Below are positions 45,501 through 55,260 of a DNA stretch of 64,000 nt, piece by piece (positions within the stretch are counted from its first letter, which is position 1; each line of letters starts with the position of its first letter). The DNA is from Heterobilharzia americana (lineage: Eukaryota; Platyhelminthes; Trematoda; Strigeidida; Schistosomatidae): contig OX104127.1 of NCBI GenBank assembly GCA_944470555.2, positions 92,156,708 through 92,220,707 of the forward strand, read 5' to 3'. Position numbers and translations under genes: made by a program. Below the pieces are notes generated by a model that saw only the letters and a program-made list of their open reading frames with translations, was not told the origin of the DNA and did not search any database.

Positions 45501-45589
45501 TACTTAAAAGAAGCCTCTGTTACATCCACAACAAAGGAATAGCAAGCTTTAAAGCACCTATTTAGAATATTATTTTCCCGACAATTATT

Positions 45590-46000
45590 TACAGACATTA
45601 TATTGATCTTGGTGACTAACAGAGGAGTCCAGGAACCCAATAACCTTCGCTTCAAATGACACAGAATTATCCACCAAGCCACTGAGGCATGACAGCCACC
45701 TTTCATGCAACGAATGTCAGTTTTTGTAATGTTATCCATTACACAAGAGGTGGATTTCGTCTCTCAGTGGCTTAGTGGACAACGCCCTGTTCTTTGAAGT
45801 GAAGAGTACTGGGATGCAGGTAATTCCATTTGACGACTCCCAAATAAAACGAAACAAGCGGCTGGATTCCTCTACTAGTCACCAGATCAATGTGACATCA
45901 TGAGTATTCTGCTCTCTCGAGGCATCCGTATAGGAGCCCATCTGCTAAGAGAGGTTGAGCAACTCAGCTCTGTATAGCAACCGGACGGTTTTCTACTTTC
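45590..46000. mobile_element. SM-alpha elements, head-to-head pair, degenerate
   Basis: The minus unit (45600-45700) keeps the GGTGACTAACAGAGGAGTCC end and head but has lost the ribozyme. The plus unit (45755-46000) has head GGCTTAGTGGACAACGCCC, core TTGACGACTCCCAAATAAAA with CGAAAC, and tail GGAGCCCATCTGC. CTGA became TTGA and stem II is broken, so it is probably inactive. Confidence 0.65.
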
Positions 46001-46548
46001 TATCTTTCAAACTTCTAAACATCAGTCTGCGTGGGACAATTAGCTCAACTTCCTTGTGAAACAGTACGCTTACCAAGCCATTCACGAAAGAAGATTAAGA
46101 TATTTCCTAATATAAATCACTTTAGATCTATATTTTCATACATAATTAATTATCCTATTTCAAATAAGATAAATTATGATCAAGTTTTTCTTCTCTCAAA
46201 ATTCAACTGAAGTAAATGCATAATCCGAGGAATTTATAGTTCCATGATGATTCCTGAAGTTAGAATTCTGATAAAGTCTTGAATTCGTATTCATTAGATG
46301 ACTTTAGTGTAAATTATATTCTCCTCTCAGTACACATGTTAACCGTTGACAAACACATGGTAATATCCCAAATCTACTTAAACAAGAATTTTGAAATGCT
46401 ATCAGGTCGAACTACTGTTCACGACATTTTCATGATCCCATATCGCTCATCCTACTAAGTCAGTGAAACTTGTAACAAAACGGAAAATACTTCGACTTGT
46501 TATTCATCGTAGACTAACATCAGTTGGAGGAACAATGGAAAAATGGGA

Positions 46549-46594
46549 GCACTGGACTGCTGTTTCATCCTAGTATGGGACTCCTCAGCAGTGC
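46549..46594 (-). ncRNA. Hammerhead ribozyme, family B, core intact
   Basis: On minus: GCACTG (46589-46594) directly before CTGAGGA (46582-46588), stem II GTCC/GGAT (46578-46581, 46567-46570), GAAAC (46562-46566), cleavage triplet GTC (46555-46557) and CAGTGC (46549-46554) closing the helix. The layout equals SM-alpha but all helix and loop sequences differ. Confidence 0.75.
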
Positions 46595-46701
46595 GCACCC
46601 ACGACCCCGCCAGGGATAGAACCTGTGGCCTTCGGGTTCCGTGGCTAGCGCGTTACTATTGAGCCACTGGGTCAGAATCCAATGGTCCATATTCCCAACT
46701 T

Positions 46702-46741
46702 CTGAGGAGTCCCATACTAGGACGAAACAACTGTCCAGTGC
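46702..46741 (+). ncRNA. Hammerhead core, family B, closing helix eroded
   Basis: CTGAGGA (46702-46708), perfect stem II GTCC/GGAC (46709-46712, 46720-46723), GAAAC (46724-46728) and GTC then CAGTG (46733-46740). The 5' strand of the closing helix is replaced (CCAACTT), so cleavage is doubtful. Confidence 0.65.
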
Positions 46742-46810
46742 TCCCAGGTTTCCTTTGTTCTTCCAAATGATGTCAGTCTACGATGAATAACAACTCGAAA
46801 TATTTTCAAA

Positions 46811-47398
46811 TCCCCACAACTCCCTCAAAATTCAAAACAGAAAACGCAAATCTGCTACCTACTGTGTAGATGAATAACGAGCCCTTTAGTATGCAATACT
46901 TGACTGAAATTTTTGAAATAATTCTGTATCGCAATACTTAAAGAAATCATACTAACCAATATGATTTTATCGTTCAGGTTGCAAGCTGTTTATATTTTCT
47001 TTCATTTAACTTCATGGGAGTTCTGAAAAACTCAAACTACTGACTGTCAGTCACCTGATAAAATACATTTTCGCAAAAGGAGTAATCATGAATCTTCAAA
47101 ACACCAATGAAGATTGAATATAACTATAAGTAGTCTTTGACTGCAGTATTTATCAAAATATTAAAAAATATATGATTATTCGTTTCCGTTTCACTTCAGC
47201 AGGAAGTTGTTGTGATTGATGATAATATTTTTTCCGTGAGTAAATGTGTGTTCAGACATTCAAGGGACTATTCAAGTAAGCATGCTAGTCTACAAAATAA
47301 TTGAAGGAATAGGAAACAGACAAAGTACTCAAAGTACTTTAGTTGAATAAATTAGAAATATATAAATTTTCTATGAATCTGAATATGTAAACATATTT
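46811..47398. other. No supported feature
   Basis: AT-rich; nothing recognised. Confidence 0.45.
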
Positions 47399-47692
47399 TT
47401 GTCCGCTTTCAACGATGTTTTGACTATTATCCTGTCGCATAGACAAAATTTCATAGATCATAATCGAAAGTGGAACAAATATGTTTTGTCTAACGCTTCA
47501 TCTCTATTCCTGCCTCTGTATCATAAACAAAAACAGACACATAAGGACAGACTTATTTCTCGCAAAACATTCTGTGAAAATACTCCTGATCATCCCTGTA
47601 TTCGTTTAGCAAAAATATTTTTAAACTGTAGAGTCGACTCTTCACTAGTTGATCCCTTCAAACGTGTGTTAACTCATTTTAGCAGTGGCTAG
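47399..47692 (+). CDS. Open frame of unknown origin, possible terminal exon
   Basis: A 97-codon frame without ATG (opens at TTG) and with a stop at 47690-47692. An acceptor-like CCTGTCGCATAG ends at 47442. Downstream it reads NRKWNKYVLSNASSLFLPLY, RLISRKTFCENTPDHPC and VDPFKRVLTHFSSG. Composition looks coding, with no PLE or RTE motif. I do not recognise the protein. Confidence 0.3.
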   Translation: MSAFNDVLTIILSHRQNFIDHNRKWNKYVLSNASSLFLPLYHKQKQTHKDRLISRKTFCENTPDHPCIRLAKIFLNCRVDSSLVDPFKRVLTHFSSG

Positions 47693-47904
47693 TTGCAAGA
47701 ATAGTTGGAGAATCGCCAAAGACATTGATTTGCAGAATGTGACAATGTGACAGACAGCTGAAAAATTTCCATACCTTTTCCGCTGCCAACGAAAACATTG
47801 GTATTCATTAAATATCAGATAAGGGAAAGATATGAGACATATTGTCGTTGCCATCAGTGCTCCGGTTGTTTTATCCTTTCAAAAGCACCAACATCCTAAC
47901 TAAT

Positions 47905-49125
47905 ATTGTTCAACGTAAACATTTTCCTGCATGGTAGTATAAATGGAAAGCTCAGTGATGACTTTGTAGTGGACACAGGAATAAGACAAGGTTGTCGCCT
48001 ACCATCACCAATGATATCCTTCATTAAGGTTGACTGGATCATCAAACAAACGGTGAGAAGCGAGAAGAAGAAGAAAAACTGACTGGACCAATGAAAAGAC
48101 ACTAGAAGATTTGGATTTAAACACCGATGAACATTTATGTCTAATTCCCTGTCGCACTAACTCGAAGATCTACAGACAAAAACTTACAAGTTGACAGAAG
48201 AGGCAAGGCAGCGAAGGAAGACGATACTACCTGCCTTCAGGTGCACGTGAACACACAGAAGACAGAGTTACAGGTGATGAAGATAACAAACCAACACCAC
48301 CACCACCACCAACCAACAACAACAAGCACAAATCACCATCAACGGAGGAAATCTAAACGAAGTAGTCTCTTTCACCTACCTGCACACGCAACGCAGCATC
48401 CTTTCAACTACAGGCAATGGTGGTGGCGATGACACACATGAGAATGTCAAAGCAGCCACGATCAGAAAGACAGTAATACAGACCTTCCTGCATCAACCTG
48501 AAATCAGTGTGGGAATCTACTGCACTCCAATGCAATGCAATGCACTGCAATGCACTCAGTGTAATGCGTGAACAAGATCTGCATTGTCAACACTCATTCA
48601 ATCAACTGAGTCACTGCTTCCATGTGACAGTTCAGAGATTTGGCGACGCGTCACGAAAAGCACTTCCAACTAACTGCACACATTCATCAACAGCTAACGT
48701 CTACGCCTACTCGATACTCACACTGAAGATCAGATCAGATGACCAGATTAATAAGAATAAGCAACAAGGTACTCACTCTGGCTGGCTGACTGACTGACTG
48801 ACAACGAACCCACCAACAACCCATACCTCAACAAATGTGCACAAGAAGTAAGTGGAGATGGATTGGATTGAATTGAGCACACACTGAGAAAGGAGACCGT
48901 TTGGGGACATCACGCACCAAGTCAGGTCCTCGAGTGGAATCCGAATGGGGGAAGACGAGTTTGTGGTGGTTACATGAAGGAGATGGTGTGAGGAATAAAT
49001 GAAAGTTTGTGGGTAGTGATGGAGCCAGGTTGAGAAGACTACAGAGAAGAGAGTGCAATTTTGATGTGCTACTGGAACCCTATATTTCACTAGGAACCTA
49101 AGCGACAAATAAAATAATAATGATA
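47905..49125 (+). pseudogene. SR2-like RTE 3' part, diverged, 5'-truncated
   Basis: On plus: GSINGKLSDDFVVDTGIRQG with CRLP (motif B region) at 47935-48000, degraded RT, then VNTQKTELQVMKITNQHHH (48245-48300), the family's NIEKTEVMKI plus His/Gln run. AQRFG and RKALPTNCTHSST follow at 48630-48690, and it ends with the CACTAGGAACCTAAGCGACA...AAATAATAATGATAAT tail near 49088-49125. Many frameshifts. A direct ATGCAATGCA micro-repeat lies at 48528-48556. Confidence 0.78.
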
Positions 49126-51929
49126 ATGTTATTTAAAAGTTTTCTTTCCTAACGAATACAAAGTTTTGTTAATTTGAGGAAAGTCAGTAACTATTAAATT
49201 TTCGAATAATCCTATACTAATTGAAGGCTCAAGTGAATTCGACTGTAAATACTTATACTATGGAACTAATTTTTATTCGGTGTTTACTTCATATCCACCG
49301 TAATATAATGTATTACATCTGCTTTATTCCAAACCATAATTACGTTTACAGTATATAAATCTCAGCGTTTGACGTTACATCAGTTTACCCATTGTACAAC
49401 ATTTTAAAACATTAACAATAATGCTGTTTAACAAAATATAATAAAGAACAACAGGATTGTTGAAATGTTTAATGACTTCAGCGACATGATAACTGTCTTC
49501 TATTGCAAAGTTGATTGATAGGAGCATGTCTTACAAGATTTTTTCATATAATACACAAGCTTAATAAGGTATTGTTGAGTTTTTGTATGTAGTTGTGCGT
49601 CCATACAGTTTAATACATTTGCTTCTTGTTTTCCGCGACGACAGAGATGGAGAGAGATGCCGACATGAAAGATGCTTGTCATTGGATAATATATTTTTCA
49701 GTCAGTAGTCTACAAGAGTCTATATGTCTATCCATTAAGTTGTCATTATAAGGTTGGTCGGTGAAAAAGTCAACTGCAGTTCTGGAAGATATGAGTTGAA
49801 GTCCTGGAATTCAGAATAGTCGTTCTCAAGTTTCCAGATACACTTTCTTGAAGGTATTCTATTGAAGTTCTATATTTGAATATATATAATCAACCGAAAT
49901 ATAAGATACAAAAAGCTGACAGGATAATATAATCAGACGATCCACTGTTGACGAATACTGATTGAGATTCTAAACAACTAAAGTGAAGTGGTGTGAATAA
50001 TTTTATGGTCTACTCAAATCGTATTTGCACATAATTATTTTTTTTTGAAGTGAATTAGTTAGACAACATAATAATGTACCTGTTTTCTTATTATTAAAGT
50101 TGTTCTTCTTGATAACTTTCCATAGATTTACTTGATGAAGTCAATAATCAGTGGTGTTAAAACAACTACACTCTTAACCGTCAATTACTACAGTTTATTT
50201 CGACTGGTCAACTTCCATTTCATAAAGCGTACTAAAACTACAAGCGATGGTTCAGTTCAAGTTTAATAATAATAATGGTAATCGACTTAAGAAACGAAGT
50301 TTGCCATGGTAGTATCTTTTTCAGTCATTTATTGCAGGACAGAAAGATTTCAAAATGTAAATTTAACGAAATAGTACCACTGCTGGTATCCTACATTTTG
50401 CCATGTAAGCTTTATGTGACGTTGATGGTTATCACTGCATCCAAACAACGCTTTAAATCAGCCATTTTAAGCGTAATTTTAATTATTCTCTTCGTTTATT
50501 GTAATATTTTTAATCTAGAGTGGTGCATTAAACTTAAGTGGTGAAATGCCAGATATCGGCATTAAATTACATTAACTGTGAGACTATGAGGTATAAAAGT
50601 GACTTGGTAGGTTGATATTTACCATATGAGGTGAAGTTGAAAAGTGGGTTGATGTGGAATTGAAACGCATCATCTAACTATGTTTTGTTTTTGCCTCACT
50701 TGCCAAGACTTCCGTTTGGATGTTGAGATGTCGACTGATTATTGATGACAATATCTGAGATAGCTTTTGTTCAAAAGACTAACATTTATGATACCAGATG
50801 ATGGCTGAAGCCGAATTAGAGATGTTCATTGGAAGTTCATTGAAGTTCACAAACTGATGTAAAGATACATTGATGGCAACCAGATGTATTTGACTGAAAT
50901 ATACTAACAATGGTCTGATTTAATTGAGCACCTTCAACAGTGTTTCCTTACTCAATAGAAGTTAGGTTTTAGAGAATAACTGTGATTATTGTTTACATCG
51001 TTATGCAAATGAGCTTAAATGTCGGTAGTTGTTAACATGAACAGACAGAAATTGACGAAGAATATCACACAAACTGTTGGACATATTGAAGTTTGAGCAT
51101 AAAGAAGGCCAACAAATTTCATTTCAATGAATACAGAAATGTCTTTGATTTAGTTTGTTCAACGGCCAACATCAACAAAATACACCGCAGAGAACCTCCC
51201 TTCGTTCATAAGAACTTGTCAAATCTCCAAGCTTATTGAAGTAACACTCTTGAATTCCTCGTTCTGAGATATAGATACTCTTTACCACCTGATTGTCACT
51301 TCTTTTCTTATTAGTTGTAGAATTTGAAATTTAAGCGATTAGTAATATTTTTACTGTTAGACAACTCTAAAATAATGACAGATGAAATACAATCGAAAGT
51401 GAGACACATCAATCATTGAACTAAAAGTAAAATCATTCTGACAATTGAAAAAAAAAGGAAAACACTTGAAAAGCATTCCTTAATAGTTTCTGTGTAAAAA
51501 CCAATCCAATTTTACTGTAATCAACTATTATGATCACGTTATCTCACTTTTGTATTACTTTTGATATTGTTTTGAAATGTCATGCCTAAAAGTTCTGAGA
51601 TTTTTCTGAAAAGTAATTTCACACCTTAGAAAGTTTTATACAACACTTTTGAGTTAAAATGATATCTTATGAAACAGCATATTCTTAAACTGAAATGAAT
51701 GGTAATCTTTAGGCTATTTGATTTATGAGTAAAGTACATTAATACTTTGCTAAATTCATGTGTAACTTCATCCTTTTCTTGGCAAGACCATCTCATAATG
51801 ATTTCTGAATATATTTCCATTATAGAAAATGATATCAGCTCCAGATATTTATTCTGACTAAGCAATAGTCGATATTCATGACCTATCACATGACTCGAAA
51901 TGCCTAAAGGATAATTTACCACCTGTGTC
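49126..51929. other. Long stretch with no supported feature
   Basis: AT-rich throughout. Frames of 89 (50275-50544, plus) and 98 residues (51626-51922, minus) have no recognisable motif. The 98-residue frame ends where a PLE fragment begins and may be chance. Confidence 0.45.
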
Positions 51930-52110
51930 CATATCTGTGTATATCTACAAATTCACGTCTACCTAGGGAGCTGACTATATCGGACAGTGTAAGCGAGGCC
52001 TCAGGAAACGCGTGACATAACACTACATGGTTCGGTTAACCAAACGTGAGCGAAAACTAACTTTATCCATATATGAACGGCTAAGGGAACTAGTTAATTC
52101 AGCTTCTCTA
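51930..52110 (+). pseudogene. PLE GIY-YIG endonuclease fragment
   Basis: On plus: VYIYKFTST, a stop, then GADYIGQCKRGLRKRV (51970-52015), matching the PLE 'GA.Y(I/V)G.....L..R...H' endonuclease block. LTKRERKLTLSIYERLRELV follows (52031-52090). Tyr-Ile-Gly and the Arg after it are present, and the first Tyr motif is partly preserved. A small isolated piece. Confidence 0.6.
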
Positions 52111-52149
52111 GGTTCATTTTTTGAGGTATAACTATTTGCGTGAAAGGAA

Positions 52150-52361
52150 ACAACATACTATTTACAGACTGAAGCTCTCTACCACAGGGTTTACTGAGGC
52201 TGGTGTTTCTCAAGGTGCCGTATTTTCCCCAGATATTTTCTCTTCTTTCTGTATGAATGACAATCTTCATTCAGTATTAATTTGAGTAAATATGCGATGA
52301 CCTGATAGTTTAAATACCTGTCTCTTCCTCAACACATTGTTCCCAACTTAACTATTTCCTG
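52150..52361 (+). pseudogene. CR1-like RT fragment, left half
   Basis: LKLSTTGFTEAGVSQGAVFS followed by PDIF (motif B, 52166-52235). KYA.DL is readable if one base is missing near 52292 (motif C region). This is the non-LTR RT pattern of CR1/jockey-type elements (schistosome SR1-like), not RTE. It breaks off at 52361 where a PLE-type unit is inserted. Confidence 0.6.
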
Positions 52362-52613
52362 GTTGAGTTGTGTTCTCTGAACTGAGTTGTTTAATCGTGA
52401 AGCTTTCATCGCCTTGCTAGCCGACATCATCAGCACTAACTTCAGTATGAAGTAATCTGTCAGTATCTCTACGTGAGTGATTTAGTAGCTTGCTCTGACC
52501 ATGTAGTAGTCTAGCAAGGCGATGAAAGCTTCACGATTAAACAACCCAGCTCAGAGAACACAATACAACCAAGACCATCCACCTGAGCTACAAATATTCT
52601 CCATCCTTTTTAA
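52362..52613. mobile_element. PLE-type terminal unit inserted in CR1-like element, hairpin
   Basis: A 54-base left arm (52367-52420) is almost the exact reverse complement of 52512-52566, with about 92 bases between. The left arm carries a hammerhead core on minus. It ends with CACCTGAGCTACAAATATTC, the PLE-B terminus. TATTTCCTG is present on both sides (52353-52361, 52614-52622), consistent with a 9-bp target duplication. Confidence 0.65.
52402..52440 (-). ncRNA. Hammerhead core, PLE-associated
   Basis: On minus: CTGATGA (52427-52433), an unpaired T, a four-pair stem II (GTCG/CGAT), GAAA (52404-52407), then GCTTCACG. Penelope-like elements with hammerhead motifs near their ends are described. 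Stem III would be very short, as reported for that group. Activity is unproven. Confidence 0.55.
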
Positions 52614-52622
52614 TATTTCCTG

Positions 52623-53600
52623 TCTACTACTCGACGATGGTCCTTCATGAATGGTCTTTTATCTAGATCTTCAAAATGTCAGACTGTAAATTCTAGTTCC
52701 AACCGTAAACATAACCTAGATAACCTGTCTAAGTCTTATACTTCCTATTCTATTGATAGCTGTATATTAAAGAATGTTACAAGTGTGATTTATCTCAATG
52801 TGTGTTTGTCTTCAAACCTTTCATCCTCCTCCCATATATTACCAATTTCCACTTCAATCACCATATAAGGACACTGAGAGTATGCTGTTAGTACAATCCA
52901 GTCTCTTCTCTTGTGTTTTATAAACTCCTGCATCATGACTATTCTCCTCTATTGTTTCCATTCATCATCGCCTGAGTTACTCGAAGAAGACTATGTTGTA
53001 TTGCATAGAACTTTGAAGATTGTCAACAGGACTGGTGGTGTAAATCTAAGCCTCCTAATTGAAAGTGTTGTGGACAAATGTCTTAACTCATGTAAACATC
53101 TGTTAGGAGTTATTTGATCACATGATTAGCATTCTATCCACTCAAATCTATCTGCATGTTGGCTGTCAGACAAGACCAGCAGGAAGTATATCAGATTTTA
53201 TGCACGTAATATTGAAGAATATAAATACTCTACAATACGGCAATGAGCTGATATCCTGAGTGAGGAGTAAAAATTTTGGAAACGAACTAACTAATTGACT
53301 TTTGTTTTGTAAAGCAAACTAATTGGGGATTGTATAGCTTACTGTTATTTTAGTGTTGTAAATCTAATTGTAAATGTGACTTTTTACCTCAGTTACCTCT
53401 GTATTTTGAAGACAGTTAGTTGTAGATGGAGTAAATATTCTTATCTTCTATGCTTATTTTCTACTTATTTTATTCTATATTCCCAAAATATCTTTCAGAA
53501 TAAAGCCTTCATTACTATTTTAATCCAAATCTCTGTCAAAAATATTTTTTCTTTCCTTGTAAATCCATATCTTCCATTTATTTTGTAGTGATGAATCGAT
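52623..53600 (+). pseudogene. CR1-like RT fragment, right half, and 3' UTR
   Basis: The frame at 52640-52868 has WSFMNGLLSRSSKCQTVN and VTSVIYLNVCLSSNLSSSSH, the CR1-type 'W...NGL..N..KC' and 'YLG...SS.L.W..H' thumb region. The 52911-53117 frame has ELLEEDYVVLHRTLKIVNRT and VDKCLNSCKHLL, the terminal region. The non-coding tail runs to about 53515, with AATAAA at 53501. Confidence 0.6.
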
Positions 53601-53674
53601 AAAAAGCCTTTGATAGTGTATTGTGTCGATGGTTGTTTTTGTAAGCTAATAATTGTCTGTGATTTTGAAATAGT

Positions 53675-55000
53675 GGAGAATATTTGTAGCTCAGGTGTAT
53701 GGTCTTGGTTGTATTGTATTCTCAGAGTTGGATTGTTTAATTGTGGAGCTTACATCGTCTTTCTAGACGACATCATCAACACTAACTTCAGTATGAAGTG
53801 ACCGTCAATATCTCTCCGTGAGTGATTTAGTAGCTTGCCTTGACGAAGTGGTCTGTGATTGGTTGTTTCCTTTGAGTGTTGTGTCATTGACTGTTGGCTG
53901 CCTGACCTCTGGCCTTTCTGTCATTTATCATTTTTCTTATTGGTTGATAGGTTGGGTCTACGTCTATATATCTGTTGATTGCTGACTGACTGAAGTGAAT
54001 GCCAAGCTTTTAGGAATTCTGTAATATTCTCTTTGTGTTTCCTCTCTCCAAAATTTCTACATTGTCGAAATCGAATTCATGTCCATAGTTGTTATCCACG
54101 TGCATTGAAATGAGTGACGAAATTTTGTGACGTTTAATGGCCAACTGGTGTTCATGTAGACGAACGAAGGCGAAGAGGGTGACCACTTTGTCCAATGTAG
54201 TGTTGACTACAGTTATTACAGTTGATTTTGTAAATGATATTTGGTTTGTCTTCTTTGGTTGTTGCATGCTTTGGTCTGCATAATAGTGTTTGGAGGAAAT
54301 TTGTTAGTTTATGAGCCACACCAATTCCACCAAGTGTACTCAGTAATCTTGTCGTGATTTCTGGTATATTCTTTATGTTTGGTAGGATGATGCGTTTATT
54401 GATTTCTGTTGATGACTTTGTAGTTGATGATGTAAGGGATAGGCATATTCTGATGAAGTTCCATGGGTAGCTGTTCTTTTTAAGAGTGGACAACAAGTTT
54501 TCTTCGTTTCTCTGTGAAGTTGTTGTGTTGCAGTGTGTTCTCACTCTTTTCAATAGAGTGTACACGCAACTGATTTTGTGGGTTGTTGGGTTGTTGCTAT
54601 TGTCGTTGAGTATTTGATCAGTGTGTGTTGGCTTCTTGTCCACTTGGGTTCCCAGCTTCCCCGTATTTGTTCTATTGACCAGTACATCTAGGAATGGTAG
54701 TTGGTTGTTTGACTCCTTCTCCGTTATGAATTTGATGTCACTGAAAACGTCGTTGATCAAACTGAGGGGTTTTCTATATCATCTTTTTAATGATGACAAA
54801 ATTGTCGTCTACATAGTGAATCCAAATTTTTGGTTTGATTACAGGTGGGATGATAGCTTCTAGTCTCTGCACCACTACTTCTGCAATTAGTCCAATCGAA
54901 GTTCCTTTCATCTTGCCACTGAATTAGAAACATGTTGTCAGGTGAAGGTCGATGAGTTCCATCAGGCTTGAACAATGATTTTGCTTTCAGTTGTAAGCCT
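53675..55000 (-). pseudogene. PLE-B element: RT end, GIY-YIG endonuclease and hammerhead terminus
   Basis: Minus order from 54960: GTSIGLIAEVVVQRLEAIIP and WIHYVDDNFVIIKK (RT motif C), then a 202-codon frame (54760-54152) with NNQLPFLDVLVNR, NEENLLSTLKKNSYPWNFIR, LSTLGGIGVAHKLTNFLQTL and NIIYKINCNNCSQHYIGQSG with HPLRLR. That last block is the GIY-YIG endonuclease (Tyr, Cys pair, Tyr-Ile-Gly-Gln, Arg). After a frameshift near 54155 it continues RLHEHQLAIKRHKISSLISM and HEFDFDNVEILERGN (catalytic His and Glu region) in the 54267-54010 frame. The terminal unit at 53680-53790 carries degenerate hammerhead boxes (TTGATGA, GTAA) on a 7-bp stem II. It is 5'-truncated at about 55000, upstream of the RT palm. 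Confidence 0.78.
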
Positions 55001-55039
55001 AAGAGGAGAATACAACATCTGTCATAGTGTTTGATTTCA

Positions 55040-55260
55040 GCAGCCTAGTGCCTTAAGTTGTTGAGCCAGTAGTCGAAGCCTGAATAGTTCAGTGACCACA
55101 ATAGTGAGTGATGTGTGATCGAATCTCATAAGGGATAACATTCCCCTCGAGGTTGGAGGTACGGTTTTGCCGATGAGTACCAACAAGTCCGAAGTCTAGT
55201 TTAAACACGACTTACCGCCAATTTCCTCCAACCAACTAAACTGATAGTCTTATGGCTTGC
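55040..55260 (+). repeat. Family C repeat, degenerate
   Basis: A tRNA-like block near 55080-55135, then CCGATGAGTACCAACAAGTC and CGAAG (core CTGATGA became CCGATGA, GAAA became GAAG), and terminus CTAGTTTAAACACGACTTAC as at 44285. Inactive by inspection. Confidence 0.5.

Larger units (their letters stand above)
46490..46810. mobile_element. Family B hammerhead repeats, head-to-head pair
   Basis: The minus unit (46501-46690) has terminus TATTCATCGTAGACTAACAT, an intact hammerhead (46549-46594) and a tRNA-like head GAACCTGTGGCCTTCGGGTT with GTTACTATTGAGCCACTGGG. The plus half (46695-46805) carries a second hammerhead core and the mirrored terminus ATGATGTCAGTCTACGATGA. The two halves form a near-palindrome around the tRNA-like head. 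Confidence 0.75.
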
